Shown here in pieces: positions 44,986 to 54,466 of a stretch of 64,000 bases of DNA. Below the pieces are notes generated by a model. The model ran no database searches. It was given only the letters and a program-made list of their open reading frames with translations, and was not told the origin of the DNA. The stretch is from NCBI RefSeq assembly GCF_000527035.1, contig NZ_AZUK01000001.1, positions 2,972,501 through 3,036,500 on the forward strand, given 5' to 3'. The DNA comes from Tolumonas lignilytica (GTDB lineage: Bacteria; Pseudomonadota; Gammaproteobacteria; Enterobacterales; Aeromonadaceae). The first letter of the stretch is position 1. Every line of letters begins with the position of its first letter. The position numbers and the translations under genes were made by a program.

Positions 44986-46017
44986 TTATTTAACAGTTAC
45001 TTTCTTAGTGCCTTTTACTTCAACATTCACGCGACGATCTGGAGCCAGACACACGATCAGTGCTTTCTTCGCTTTGACAGCGTTGCAGCTTGCTGGGCTT
45101 ACTGGGTCTGCTTTGCCACGACCAACAGCAGTAATGCGGGTAGCTGACAAACCTTTAGAGGTCAGGAAGTTTGATACGCTCTTAGCGCGGTCCTGAGACA
45201 GTTTCAGGTTGTAGCCAGCAGAACCGATACGATCTGTGTAACCATAAACAACGATATTTTTATCGTTCATTTCCAGAGTTTGGATCTGGTTATACAGTTT
45301 AGACAGTGCGGTAACACCAGCTGGTTTCAGTGTTGATTTGCCGAAGTCGAACAGAACATCTGAAGTCAGAGTAAATGTTTTTGTTTCTACAACTGGCTGT
45401 GGTGCAGGAGCAGGCGCAGCAACTGGTTCAGGCGCTGGTGCTACAACTGGTGCTGGTGTGCTAGTACGAGTTGGGTAATACACGACATCGAACATGACGT
45501 TGCTGCTGTCTGATGCGCCGGTTTGAGCATCGCCCAGACCGTTCATATAGCGGTAACGCAATTGCAGATCTACTGGATCTGAAACACGATACGCTAAACC
45601 AGCACCGAACACTGGTGAATAACCGTGGTCTTTAGCTTGCAGATCCTGGTTATCTGTATTCCACAGCATCACGCCTACTTCACCTAACAGTGACAGGTCT
45701 TCTGTCAATGGGTAGCGAGGTAAAGCAGAAATGTTTAAACCGTTAGCTTTAAAACGCTGACCATTTACTCGGCCATTGCCCAGCCAGTTGTAACCTTCTT
45801 CAACGCCAAAATATTCGTTGAAGGTATAACCACCAAATACATGAACTGCGGGCGTGCTGCTTTTGTTAGCAGTACCTAAGCCACCGAGGTCAGAATAGTT
45901 ATTCCAACCCATACCAGTACCTAGAAATGCACCTTCAGCATCATTGGCTAATGCTGATACGGATACTGCGGAAGCTACTAAACCTGCAATAACTGATAAA
46001 ACCACTGCTTTTTTCAT
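44986..46017 (-). CDS. ompA: Outer membrane protein OmpA
   Basis: OmpA is an abundant outer-membrane protein that anchors the outer membrane to peptidoglycan. The 343-residue precursor has a signal peptide cut after VSALA, an eight-strand barrel (about residues 25-190), a Pro/Ala-rich hinge (about 192-220) and a C-terminal OmpA domain. That domain includes VLFDFGKSTLKPAGVTAL and the peptidoglycan-binding segment GYTDRIGSAGYNLKLSQDRA. Two cysteines near the end (PASCNAV and LIVCLAP) form the usual disulfide. Codon use looks like that of a highly expressed gene. Confidence 0.96.
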   Translation of the reverse strand: MKKAVVLSVIAGLVASAVSVSALANDAEGAFLGTGMGWNNYSDLGGLGTANKSSTPAVHVFGGYTFNEYFGVEEGYNWLGNGRVNGQRFKANGLNISALPRYPLTEDLSLLGEVGVMLWNTDNQDLQAKDHGYSPVFGAGLAYRVSDPVDLQLRYRYMNGLGDAQTGASDSSNVMFDVVYYPTRTSTPAPVVAPAPEPVAAPAPAPQPVVETKTFTLTSDVLFDFGKSTLKPAGVTALSKLYNQIQTLEMNDKNIVVYGYTDRIGSAGYNLKLSQDRAKSVSNFLTSKGLSATRITAVGRGKADPVSPASCNAVKAKKALIVCLAPDRRVNVEVKGTKKVTVK

Positions 46018-46340
46018 GATTGTCTCCAGATTATTCTCGGAAGAATCCCGACATTGTTAGACGACGCCATTATCCATCTGCTTATGAATTATGCAAGATC
46101 AAGTGTGTTGTTCGTTGAAATGTTAAGCATAGCACAAATTTAACTTGTTCTTTGTCTTTAGCCGGGGGGGCAGCTATTTACGTCGTAATATTTAGTGATT
46201 AATATGAGCCTCTTTTCTTGCATACTGCAAATACAGACTATAATAAAAATATAATAAGCCGGAGCCGGATAAAGCTGTTTAACACCAAAGTAGAGTTGTT
46301 ATTGGTTACAGTGAATATTCGCAAATGCGTGAGGAAACAT
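46018..46340. promoter_or_regulatory. Divergent ompA / XRE-gene control region
   Basis: This 323-base region holds the long ompA leader and promoter on the minus strand and the promoter of the XRE-type gene on the plus strand. A GGGGGG run lies near 46162-46170. Nothing else specific is visible; the in-frame extension of the XRE gene to 46218 lacks a ribosome site. Confidence 0.45.
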
Positions 46341-46604
46341 ATGAGTCTCGCTCCTGTGTCTGTTGGTCAAAAAATCCGTCATATTCGTGAAACTATGGGG
46401 CTTAGCCGTCCGAAATTTGCCGAACTGCTGGGCGTACCACCAACTACACTGAAAAACTATGAATTAGGATATCGTGAGGTTGGTGGCGCGTTTTTGGTGG
46501 CGTTGGCTCATCAGGAACAGTTACACAAATTCACATTGTGGCTGTTATCAGACAAGATTGCTCCTGAAATTGGTCAAATCAGCCCTGCTGAATATGTTGC
46601 GTAA
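46341..46604 (+). CDS. Small XRE-family DNA-binding protein
   Basis: This 87-residue protein is mostly a helix-turn-helix domain of the XRE/Cro type: VGQKIRHIRETMGLSRPKFAELLGVPPTTLKNYELGYREVGG. A short C-terminal helix follows (TLWLLSDKIAPEIGQI). GAGGA six bases before the ATG at 46341 decides the start. Small stand-alone XRE proteins of this kind occur as chromosomal regulators in Aeromonas and Vibrio relatives; the target is unknown. It is monocistronic with a terminator. Confidence 0.85.
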   Translation: MSLAPVSVGQKIRHIRETMGLSRPKFAELLGVPPTTLKNYELGYREVGGAFLVALAHQEQLHKFTLWLLSDKIAPEIGQISPAEYVA

Positions 46605-46620
46605 AAATAAAGATAAATGA

Positions 46621-46650
46621 AAAAGAGCCAGTCGATACTGGCTCTTTTTG
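46621..46650 (+). terminator. Intrinsic terminator after the XRE gene
   Basis: AAAAAGAGCCAGT pairs with ACTGGCTCTTTTT around a 4-base loop. The symmetry and flanking A and T runs make it bidirectional, serving the convergent gene as well. Confidence 0.88.
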
Positions 46651-46666
46651 TTTTGGCTTCGAGGTT

Positions 46667-47428
46667 TTACCACTTCTTCTTTGGCTGAAACAGAACATCC
46701 AAATCATCCTGTTTTTCTTGAATTTCTTCTCGTTCTTTTTGTGATTCTTTTTCTAACTGCTCGTTAATTTCTCGAAGTGTCGCTCGCATTTCTTCTTCAC
46801 TGGCGATCAAGTAGGCATCTTTGTCCCGAACAAGACTTAATGCATTAATACCTTTAGTTAATAACTGTTTGGCGGTACCTATTTGACGCTGTATTCTGGC
46901 GTCCATTGCTTTTTGTAGAAGATTGGCAATGTTTATTTTAAGCATCATCAGTTCTAATCGCCGATCTTCTATAGCAAATGACTGAGGGTCTATTTTCCCT
47001 TTGTTGTGCTCTAGTCGAACAATTGCCCGCAGTTTCTTAGTAGTTTGTAACATTTGTACTGCTTGTCGATCAGAATCGGGCAGGCGGAATTGCCCTTCAT
47101 CACCTTTGTAGTGTTCTTTTACGTATTTGATCTGATTTTCAACATCTTCAATACGTTGAGAGATTGCAGTTAAATTTGATGTGGCTTGTTGCAATATTCG
47201 CAGTGCATCGAGAATACGAGTTTGCAGTAATAAAATCAGTGTCTTGCTATATGGGATTCGGTTGACATTCAGCAAAATATCTTCTGCTTCTTCGACGATG
47301 ACTTTCTGTCTTGCAATAATAGCTCTGCGATCAATTTCTTGTTTCTGCTTATGTTGCTGAAAAATATTGTAAGCAATCGTAAGAAACAACAAGGCACCGA
47401 TTGCGAGTAACACTAAAGTTAAGACCAT
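46667..47428 (-). CDS. Unknown membrane-anchored coiled-coil protein
   Basis: I do not recognise this 253-residue protein. One N-terminal membrane helix (about residues 3-20, LTLVLLAIGALLFLTIAY) is followed by an almost wholly helical, charged region with coiled-coil character (about 25-60, 80-110, 150-190 and 205-240), rich in Lys, Glu, Gln and Arg. The tail ends QPKKKW. The helix-first layout places the bulk in the cytoplasm or periplasm without further clues. It is a single gene between the XRE gene and cysB. Confidence 0.82.
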   Translation of the reverse strand: MVLTLVLLAIGALLFLTIAYNIFQQHKQKQEIDRRAIIARQKVIVEEAEDILLNVNRIPYSKTLILLLQTRILDALRILQQATSNLTAISQRIEDVENQIKYVKEHYKGDEGQFRLPDSDRQAVQMLQTTKKLRAIVRLEHNKGKIDPQSFAIEDRRLELMMLKINIANLLQKAMDARIQRQIGTAKQLLTKGINALSLVRDKDAYLIASEEEMRATLREINEQLEKESQKEREEIQEKQDDLDVLFQPKKKW

Positions 47429-47633
47429 ACCGGCTCCATCAAGTATTGGAATGCGTAGTTGGTTGATGTATTTATCATTCTAATGTTTATCGTCCTGATT
47501 ATGCATGGTTGATATTGCAATATTGTCTAATTTCTACAGAAAAATGTTTGGTTTATACATCAGTTACATTTTTATCGGATGTTTTTGCAAGAACTTTTGA
47601 AGTTTTTTGCTACTATCTGATAGAAATCAATAG

Positions 47634-48620
<987 letters not shown>

Positions 48621-48683
48621 CGTGGAGTGTTGTCCGGCAAGAGTGAAGCCATGCTCAACTTCACTCTCTGTTTTGACTAAAAT

Positions 48684-49919
48684 TTACAATGCTGTACGTA
48701 ATATTTCCTCGCAGATCTCTAAGGTAACAGAGCCTCTTTCTCCAATTCCGGTCATACCGTGTTTTAGTAACTTCACTGAAACTTCCGGGAGCTGATCTGC
48801 ATGAATATTGTAATCGGATAGTTTGGTCGCTAAGCCAAGCGATTCAAAAAATTCGACAGTTTTCTGGATGGCTTGTTGAATCACGGCGTCATGATCATCG
48901 CCACGTATTCCCCATATTCTTTCTGCATATTGCAATAGCTTTTCTTTTTTCTCTTCCCGGCGGACATGCATGGTTGCTGGCAATACAATCGCCAATGTTT
49001 GTGCATGGTCTAAATCAAATAACGCCGTTAATTCGTGTCCAATTGCATGCGTGCTCCAGTCTTGAGGTACGCCGGCACCAATCAATCCATTCAATGCCAT
49101 GGTGGCACACCACATTAGATTCGCTCTGCTATCGTAATCTTCTGGTTCCTGATAGCTCTTGATACCATCGTCAAGCAACGTTAATAAAATGCTTTCAGCA
49201 AAGCGATCTTGCAAGTTAGCCTTTATCGGGTAGGTCAAATATTGTTCTATAACATGGCAGAATGCAGAAGCCACACCATTGGCGATTTGTTTTTTGGGAA
49301 GAGAAAAAGTAGCTACGGGATCAAGCACGGCAAATTGAGGAAACACTTTATTATTTGAAAAAGTTAATTTTTCACTTTCGATGCTGCTTTGCATGGACAT
49401 GGCGCCCGCATTCCCTTGAGAACTACCACTAGCAGAGGGCAATGAAACTTGCCGATTCTTCCTGCTGATGACGGCATGCTGGTTCATTTCAGAGCCTGTG
49501 GCGGGAAGAGTGAGGACGCATCCAAAAGGGATCGCATTGCGAATGCCTTTGCCATGATTATTGAGTATTTCCCATGGGTCACCCAATTCCCAACCGACAG
49601 CAACTGAAATAAATTTAGCTCCATCGATGACGGAGCCACCGCCAACAGCCAGCAGATAATTGATCCGTTCTTTTTGTACCATCTCGACTGCATGCATTAA
49701 AATTTCATAATCTGGGTTTGGTTCAATGCCCCCAAACTCATAAAGTTTGCGTCCAACCAATGCTTTTCTGACCAAATCCATGGTGCCATTAGCGATAACA
49801 CTTCCCCCGCCATAAACGATTAATGTTCGGGCATCGGAAGGGATCTCATGACTGATTTTGGCGATTTGTCCTTTCCCAAATAAAATCTTGGTTGGATTTT
49901 GATATTCAAAATTCAGCAT
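48684..49919 (-). CDS. Iron-containing alcohol dehydrogenase, YqhD-like, with altered metal site
   Basis: This 411-residue relative of YqhD, an NADPH-dependent aldehyde reductase, shows GGGSV at the cofactor site and GGIEPNPDYE and LLAVGGGSVIDGAKF in the N-terminal domain. Two metal histidines are present in HAIGHELTA and DLDHAQT. The segment corresponding to YqhD VVDAFVH reads VASAFCH, so the metal-ligand Asp is Ser while the His stays. There is also a Ser/Gln-rich insertion of about 23 residues after GSEMN (about residues 145-168), which makes the protein longer than the usual 387. The enzyme may be inactive, use a different metal arrangement, or have changed function. Confidence 0.88.
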   Translation of the reverse strand: MLNFEYQNPTKILFGKGQIAKISHEIPSDARTLIVYGGGSVIANGTMDLVRKALVGRKLYEFGGIEPNPDYEILMHAVEMVQKERINYLLAVGGGSVIDGAKFISVAVGWELGDPWEILNNHGKGIRNAIPFGCVLTLPATGSEMNQHAVISRKNRQVSLPSASGSSQGNAGAMSMQSSIESEKLTFSNNKVFPQFAVLDPVATFSLPKKQIANGVASAFCHVIEQYLTYPIKANLQDRFAESILLTLLDDGIKSYQEPEDYDSRANLMWCATMALNGLIGAGVPQDWSTHAIGHELTALFDLDHAQTLAIVLPATMHVRREEKKEKLLQYAERIWGIRGDDHDAVIQQAIQKTVEFFESLGLATKLSDYNIHADQLPEVSVKLLKHGMTGIGERGSVTLEICEEILRTAL

Positions 49920-50153
49920 ATCGTCCCTCGATAAATGTGTATGAATGTATACTGCTTATACAGTAACATTAACAGGTTATAATGGTTGGCTTTTTAGAAA
50001 GCCGCTGAAATTAGTATGAGGTCACAAAAACAACTTGTGTTTGCCAGAGGTATTTATCGGTCAGATAATTGACATCTAAGCCTATAATTTTTAACCTGTT
50101 ATGCAAGGGCAGATGAAATAGAGCGTTCTTGGTAATTTCATCTTGTTGCCAAT

Positions 50154-50229
50154 GCCGGTGTAGCTCAGTTGGTAGAGCAGCGCATTCGTAATGCGAAGGT
50201 CGTCAGTTCAATTCCGACCATCGGCACCA
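50154..50229 (+). tRNA. tRNA-Thr (CGU), prophage attachment gene
   Basis: This 76-base cloverleaf has CCA encoded, acceptor GCCGGTG/CATCGGC (one G-T pair) and anticodon CGT in CATTCGTAATG. It closely resembles E. coli thrW, a known phage insertion site. A tyrosine recombinase gene begins its 3' end 15 bases downstream, on the opposite strand. Confidence 0.96.
50208..50229 (+). other. Presumed attL core at the tRNA-Thr 3' end
   Basis: The T-arm and acceptor 3' half of tRNA-Thr is the usual crossover segment for such integrases. The position is inferred from the adjacent integrase gene; the matching attR repeat lies outside the window, so the exact core cannot be shown. Confidence 0.5.
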
Positions 50230-50243
50230 ATTAAAACAATGAG

Positions 50244-51398
50244 TTACATCTGTTTTAACGACGATGCAAACAAGTCCTGTGTCGAATTTGTGTCGTTAGC
50301 ATTGAGCATGCCATCTATCTGCTTGGCATGTTCAGCCAAGTGATTTGGCGCTAAATGCGCATATCGCATTACCATATCCAGCGTTTCCCACCCGCCCATC
50401 TCTTTTAATGCAGAGAGCGGTGTTCCTGCTTGAACCAGCCAGCTTGCCCATGTGTGCCTAAGATCGTGAAATCGAAAATTATCAATTCCGGCATTGGCGC
50501 ATGCTGTGCCAAATGCCTTGCGGAAATCGCCAATTTTGTAAACTTGCTCCTTCCGTTTTGACTTGATAAATTTAACTTCACGAACAAACACAAATTGATG
50601 ATGTTTTCCGATTTGTTCTCGTAGCACTCCGCAAGCTGTATCGTTCAGAGCGACGCCGATTGCCTTGCCCGCTTTGGCGTCCTCTGGATAGATCCAGCAA
50701 ACCTTTCTCTGCATATCAATTTGCGACCACTCAAGATCAACAATGTTTGATTTGCGAAGCCCGGTTGCGAGTGCAAAAGTAACTACCGGCTTTAGATAGT
50801 CTGGAAGGCCTTTTATCAGTAAATTTGCCTCTGCATGCGTTATCCATCGGATTCGCTTATTTTTCAGCTTTGGCGTTTTTACTGTCGGCAATCTATCCAG
50901 CCATTTCCATTCATTGGCTGCAATGCGCAGTAGGGAACGAATGAATGCCAGGTATGAGGCTTTTGTTGCCACAGCTACTGGCTTGGGAACAAACTTAGGC
51001 ACTGGTTTTCTCAAGCGCATTAATCGATCGCGCATTGCTTCCCAGTTCTCTCTGTGTTTTCTGTTCTCGAGCTTGCTGATCGCTTCCGCTATTGCTAATT
51101 CAGTGATACTGGATAGCAATTTTCCACTAAAGTGCTGCAACCAAAAACCCATTCTCGTTTTATCATCATCAATAGATTTTTTGTCTGATTTTTCATTAAG
51201 CCAGCGCAGGCACGCCTCATCAAAGGTTTTAGCCGGAGCCTCACCAAGCCGGTGAGTTCTCCAGAGCTGAGCCTTCAAAGTATCGTGGTATTCCTGGGCG
51301 AGCCTTTTGTCCTCTGTGCCAGCCGAGCACCTAACTCTACTACCGTCTGGTGCTGTGATGTCACAGTGCCACATTTTGCCCCTGAGGTTGATTGCCAT
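50244..51398 (-). CDS. int: Phage tyrosine-recombinase integrase
   Basis: This 384-residue integrase is responsible for insertion at tRNA-Thr and for excision. The N-terminal arm-binding and core-binding regions occupy about residues 1-190. The catalytic domain has Arg in ATGLRKSNIVDLEW, the HxxR box in FHDLRHTWASW, the Trp of GGWETLD in the position of the second His/Trp, and the nucleophile Tyr in VMRYAHLAP. The gene points toward the tRNA, as is usual. Its start lies inside the end of the excisionase-like gene, giving a 124-base overlap. Confidence 0.95.
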   Translation of the reverse strand: MAINLRGKMWHCDITAPDGSRVRCSAGTEDKRLAQEYHDTLKAQLWRTHRLGEAPAKTFDEACLRWLNEKSDKKSIDDDKTRMGFWLQHFSGKLLSSITELAIAEAISKLENRKHRENWEAMRDRLMRLRKPVPKFVPKPVAVATKASYLAFIRSLLRIAANEWKWLDRLPTVKTPKLKNKRIRWITHAEANLLIKGLPDYLKPVVTFALATGLRKSNIVDLEWSQIDMQRKVCWIYPEDAKAGKAIGVALNDTACGVLREQIGKHHQFVFVREVKFIKSKRKEQVYKIGDFRKAFGTACANAGIDNFRFHDLRHTWASWLVQAGTPLSALKEMGGWETLDMVMRYAHLAPNHLAEHAKQIDGMLNANDTNSTQDLFASSLKQM

Positions 51399-51625
51399 GT
51401 TTTAGTTACCTCCGTTTTGTTGCTGCAATCAATCCCGCCAACACTTTCATTGTGTGTCATGTTCTTGATGCAATCAATGCAGCTTGATTTGAGAATGCGG
51501 TATTCGCCATTTTTAGATGTCTGAGATGCCAGCAATTTTCTGGCTTTGATTAAACCCCTTGTGAAACGCTCACCGAATTTCATGAATGCGGCGGCCTCAC
51601 GAAGAGTGAACACTTCTTCGTCCAT
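51275..51625 (-). CDS. HTH excisionase-like protein
   Basis: This 116-residue protein has an N-terminal winged-helix segment of the excisionase/MerR type (EVFTLREAAAFMKFGERFTRGLIKARKLLASQ, residues 4-35). Its position just before int suggests it directs excision or regulates int. AAGG lies 7 bases before the ATG at 51625. The C-terminal ~40 residues are encoded in a frame overlapping the integrase start, so both frames carry coding constraint there. The C-terminal part has no recognisable family. Confidence 0.78.
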   Translation of the reverse strand: MDEEVFTLREAAAFMKFGERFTRGLIKARKLLASQTSKNGEYRILKSSCIDCIKNMTHNESVGGIDCSNKTEVTKTWQSTSGAKCGTVTSQHQTVVELGARLAQRTKGSPRNTTIL

Positions 51626-51636
51626 TTGATGGCCTT

Positions 51637-51660
51637 ATTTGATTTAACTTGATTTGATGT
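51637..51660 (-). promoter_or_regulatory. Repressor-like operator motif before the excisionase gene
   Basis: TTGATTTAACTTGATTTGAT contains the ACTTGAT motif found repeatedly in the OL-like and OR-like regions. It lies just upstream of the excisionase/int start and may place these genes under repressor control. Confidence 0.4.
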
Positions 51661-51685
51661 TTAGAGGGCGTAGCGGGTAGTGCGG

Positions 51686-52162
51686 TTATTCTGGCTGTTC
51701 CGGTGCTGCTGGTAATGGCATCCAGTGAGTTACGCCATCAAGCTTTTTCATTTGCGGGAATCTAAACCAACCGTTAGGCTCTTTTCTGCATATAAACTGA
51801 TAACCGCCATGGCCAACACAAATAGACATAGAATAATCATCAGGCATCCGCTCACTAACCGGAATCCACCCATCTGATACCACTGAATTTGCATACTCCT
51901 CATTCATCGCAATCGCATCACTCAGGCATTGGTTATACCCATCAGCAAAGGTGTTGTGATGTGAGTCAATAACGGTGTCGCCATGCAATTCATAATCCAT
52001 GCGGTCGGGCAGGCTGAATGATGCGGCCTGACCAGCTCTATATGCTGCTTGCCATACTTTCCAGTAATCTCTCTCAAGTCTTGCTGGATATGGATGTGTG
52101 CTACCCACGATTATTTTTGCTACGTTTACCATCCACTTTTCAAACTCTTCGCGCTGTGTCAT
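51686..52162 (-). CDS. Phage DUF551-domain protein
   Basis: This 158-residue early phage protein ends in a DUF551 domain (about residues 95-153), recognised by WIPVSERMPDD at its start and THWMPLPAAP at its end. The N-terminal part (REEFEKWM and YWKVWQAAYRAGQAA) is the segment commonly joined to this domain in lambdoid early regions. Its function is unknown. It overlaps the start of the adjacent upstream gene by four bases, so the two are coupled. Confidence 0.85.
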   Translation of the reverse strand: MTQREEFEKWMVNVAKIIVGSTHPYPARLERDYWKVWQAAYRAGQAASFSLPDRMDYELHGDTVIDSHHNTFADGYNQCLSDAIAMNEEYANSVVSDGWIPVSERMPDDYSMSICVGHGGYQFICRKEPNGWFRFPQMKKLDGVTHWMPLPAAPEQPE

Positions 52163-52401
52163 TTGCTGGACTCCAATTTATCCAACAACGAATCGGCGTA
52201 TGAAATGGAATCTTCAATAAACCCGTTGTATGTATTTCCTGTTGATATTGACGCAGACATAAAATGCATGGCGAACATTTCTCGCTTAGTTAGTCCTGTA
52301 AACTGAAATCGCGCGTTATCACCAACCTGATAAGACCAAACCTCATCGGTTTTGCTTATTTCTCCGGTCGTTGGTGCCGCTGGTTTATTTCCGTTTTTCA
52401 T
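52159..52401 (-). CDS. Small phage early protein (80 residues)
   Basis: This 80-residue protein begins MKNGNKPAAPT and contains GLTKREMFAMHFM and a C-terminal helix with YADSLLDKLE. The layout KPA...GLTKRE...YAD matches a widespread lambdoid early protein of unknown function. It lies in the middle of the leftward operon and shares a four-base overlap with the DUF551 gene. Confidence 0.82.
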   Translation of the reverse strand: MKNGNKPAAPTTGEISKTDEVWSYQVGDNARFQFTGLTKREMFAMHFMSASISTGNTYNGFIEDSISYADSLLDKLESSK

Positions 52402-52413
52402 TTAAATCTCCTC

Positions 52414-52572
52414 TTAAAACTTTGCAGGACCACATGCGCTGCAAAGTAATTTTCCTTTCAACTCTGGCGAATATGACCAGTCAAACCATTGCTCTGGATA
52501 ACCAGAAAACCCTTGGCAAGATAAAGCTGTATTCTCAACGCACCCGCAGTTTTCACACTGGAATAAGCTCAT
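52414..52572 (-). CDS. Small four-cysteine (zinc-ribbon-like) phage protein
   Basis: This 52-residue protein was found by reading the minus strand between two larger genes. It contains CENCGC in its first 11 residues, a lone Cys near residue 19 and CSAC near residue 44, so a zinc ribbon of the CxxC...CxxC type is likely. Aromatic residues (GYPEQWFDWSYSP) fill the middle. Its start overlaps the stop of the next upstream gene (TGATG), which supports translation. The function is unknown. Confidence 0.72.
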   Translation of the reverse strand: MSLFQCENCGCVENTALSCQGFSGYPEQWFDWSYSPELKGKLLCSACGPAKF

Positions 52573-53363
52573 TACTCACCATCCAATTTAAATCCGAATA
52601 CAACATATCCATCACGCTGAAAATAATTGGTTACATAAGTAATGACGCCATTAATTGTTCGTCCAGTTTCGATGCCGTTATGTTTTGCTATTTCATGTTT
52701 TGTGAAAGTATCTCCAGCCTGAAATCCACGATCATCATTAAATCTGATTGCAAACCGTTTTCTTCCATCTAAAACAGCACTGAAGTAGCAAGATTCTGTT
52801 TTTAAATCATGGTGCATCACTCCACCTGGCGCTTTAAGTTCGCCAGATCGCATTGACCTATGAAGCTCTCGCCATTGCTTTTCTGTTAAAATTGGCAGGA
52901 TGTCAGCGTTTAATTGCTGAATAACCCATTCATTCTCCAACCGCTGCGCTTTTTCGGCTGTGGTTTCGATGGGACAGAATCGGCTCATAAACTCAGGCTC
53001 AAACATACTGAAACCACGCACATAATCATTATCCCACCAAGTTACCATTCCGCCTTTTACGCGTATGATTTCATGTATTTTTCCGGTGTCCTTGCACTTT
53101 GCTTCGCAGCCAACCTCCGGCAACCGCCCCGCCTTCTGATCTTCAGCATTCCATACTGGCGTTTTGATGATGCGGCGCATGGCCGCTATGAAATCAGCAT
53201 AACCTTGATATCGAACCAAATCTCTCAGCGCGATGATGATGCTTGTGTATTGAAACATTTCTCCAGTTTCATCATTTTTCGAAACGAACACAACATCCGG
53301 CATGGCACCATCAAACAACTCCTGAGGACCAAACACCGGCTCATATTTAATTTCTTCACTCAT
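52572..53363 (-). CDS. Phage protein with C-terminal DUF3850 (ASCH-like) domain
   Basis: This 263-residue protein appears to be a fusion. The last ~80 residues (MHHDLKTESCYFSAVLDGRKRFAIRFNDDRGFQAGD through GRTINGVITYV to the end) match DUF3850, an ASCH-like domain thought to bind RNA. The middle (about residues 80-150, VGCEAKCKDTGKIHEIIRVKGG and FCPIETTAEKAQRLENEWV) resembles a separate phage early module. The N-terminal ~75 residues are unfamiliar. Its role is unknown. Confidence 0.78.
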   Translation of the reverse strand: MSEEIKYEPVFGPQELFDGAMPDVVFVSKNDETGEMFQYTSIIIALRDLVRYQGYADFIAAMRRIIKTPVWNAEDQKAGRLPEVGCEAKCKDTGKIHEIIRVKGGMVTWWDNDYVRGFSMFEPEFMSRFCPIETTAEKAQRLENEWVIQQLNADILPILTEKQWRELHRSMRSGELKAPGGVMHHDLKTESCYFSAVLDGRKRFAIRFNDDRGFQAGDTFTKHEIAKHNGIETGRTINGVITYVTNYFQRDGYVVFGFKLDGE

Positions 53364-53438
53364 AAAACCTTCCTGATAATTTAGTTACAACAAAAGCCGT
53401 TAATAAATAAGCGCTACTATTGAAAGCGATATAGCAAG

Positions 53439-53627
53439 CTATTGCATATTCCATAGCGCTTTATTCTCTTTCTGTAACGATTCGATAAACTTCAAAATCA
53501 CCTGAGCGCATTCACCTTGTGTTTTTAACCACTCCAGCGAATATTCCAGCGTTGGAGGTTCGTGAGTTACTGGTTGCATTTCCTGCCGGTCTGCCATTGT
53601 GATTGTTTTCGTTAGTTCATGAGGCAT
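53439..53627 (-). CDS. Small phage protein (62 residues)
   Basis: This 62-residue protein starts MPHELTKTITMAD and ends with a helix, QVILKFIESLQKENKALWNMQ, that could be a short coiled coil. The ATG at 53627 follows a GAGAGA purine run; the frame opens nine codons earlier, inside the neighbouring gene. I recognise no family. It is probably part of the leftward early operon. Confidence 0.6.
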   Translation of the reverse strand: MPHELTKTITMADRQEMQPVTHEPPTLEYSLEWLKTQGECAQVILKFIESLQKENKALWNMQ

Positions 53628-53628
53628 A

Positions 53629-53862
53629 TTAATCTCTCTCTTTAATGACGCCATTAATCAGACTCATCTGATAAAGGAATTGAGTGTGACTAAATCCGAG
53701 AAGCTTTATTGTTTCTCTGTGCTTGTCGAATATTTTAAATATCACACCGATGTGTTTTGATTTAATACGATCCTTCGGTTCAACTCCGGCAAGCTGAACA
53801 TCAATATCAGTGTTAATCTGCCGTATAATTGCGCGAAGGGCGTTTTGTTTTGCGGAGTCCAT
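53629..53862 (-). CDS. Small helical phage protein (77 residues)
   Basis: This 77-residue, mostly helical protein begins MDSAKQNALRAIIRQINTDI and contains KDRIKSKHIGVIFKIFDKHRETI. No family is recognised. It ends one base before the next gene start, consistent with an operon, and follows a 57-base gap after the methylase gene. Confidence 0.62.
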   Translation of the reverse strand: MDSAKQNALRAIIRQINTDIDVQLAGVEPKDRIKSKHIGVIFKIFDKHRETIKLLGFSHTQFLYQMSLINGVIKERD

Positions 53863-53919
53863 AATTTAACTCCAGACAATAGAAATCCGCTGCTGATGAG
53901 TTATCAACAGTTTCTGTGG

Positions 53920-54465
53920 TTAAGTGGGGTATTGGTTAGTGTAAAGTGATGATTTTTCTATGTATGTGGTGTGGCGAGCACCAATCTTGAATGGATTGAA
54001 CACAAGGATAAATTGAGGCTTGTTATTGCCTGATATTGGTTCGTTTTTCTCATTCAGGAAGGCAAGACGCCCGCTTGCATAACCGCCTGTTTCTTTTTCA
54101 TCTGCAATGATGTATCGGATTTCAGAGACTGCTTTAAATGCCTCTTTAAACCAGCCTACAGATGTGTCTGCATTCAACAACATCACCACCCCAAGCCCGT
54201 TAATCTGTGACTCAATAGCTTTTTTAACCCATGGCATTGGGTCTGAGTACGGAGGGTTACACCAGACGTAATCCGTTTTACTGGAGAAGCCATACGCATC
54301 AATAATCAGTTCGCGCCAGTCATTATTCAGTGAGTCACTTTCCTGCGTGAAATAAACCTCATGCAGATTGTTATCATCATCGCTGGCCATATCAGCACAA
54401 AACTCAAACTCAGCATCCAGCGCATTAAATACTTGTTTCGGCGTTCTCCATTCATCGTTAGCCAT
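53920..54465 (-). CDS. Phage DNA N6-adenine methyltransferase (Dam-like)
   Basis: This 181-residue phage methylase of the DNA N-6-adenine type begins EWRTPKQVFNALDAEFEFCADMAS, the family's start, and carries the catalytic motif NPPY (CNPPYSDPMPW). ASGRLAFLNEKN and PQFILVFNP also match. It would methylate adenine, probably in GATC, and help the phage evade restriction or mark its DNA. The start at 54465 has GGAGG nine bases upstream; the frame opens farther upstream inside the preceding gene. Confidence 0.9.
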   Translation of the reverse strand: MANDEWRTPKQVFNALDAEFEFCADMASDDDNNLHEVYFTQESDSLNNDWRELIIDAYGFSSKTDYVWCNPPYSDPMPWVKKAIESQINGLGVVMLLNADTSVGWFKEAFKAVSEIRYIIADEKETGGYASGRLAFLNEKNEPISGNNKPQFILVFNPFKIGARHTTYIEKSSLYTNQYPT

Positions 54466-54466
54466 T

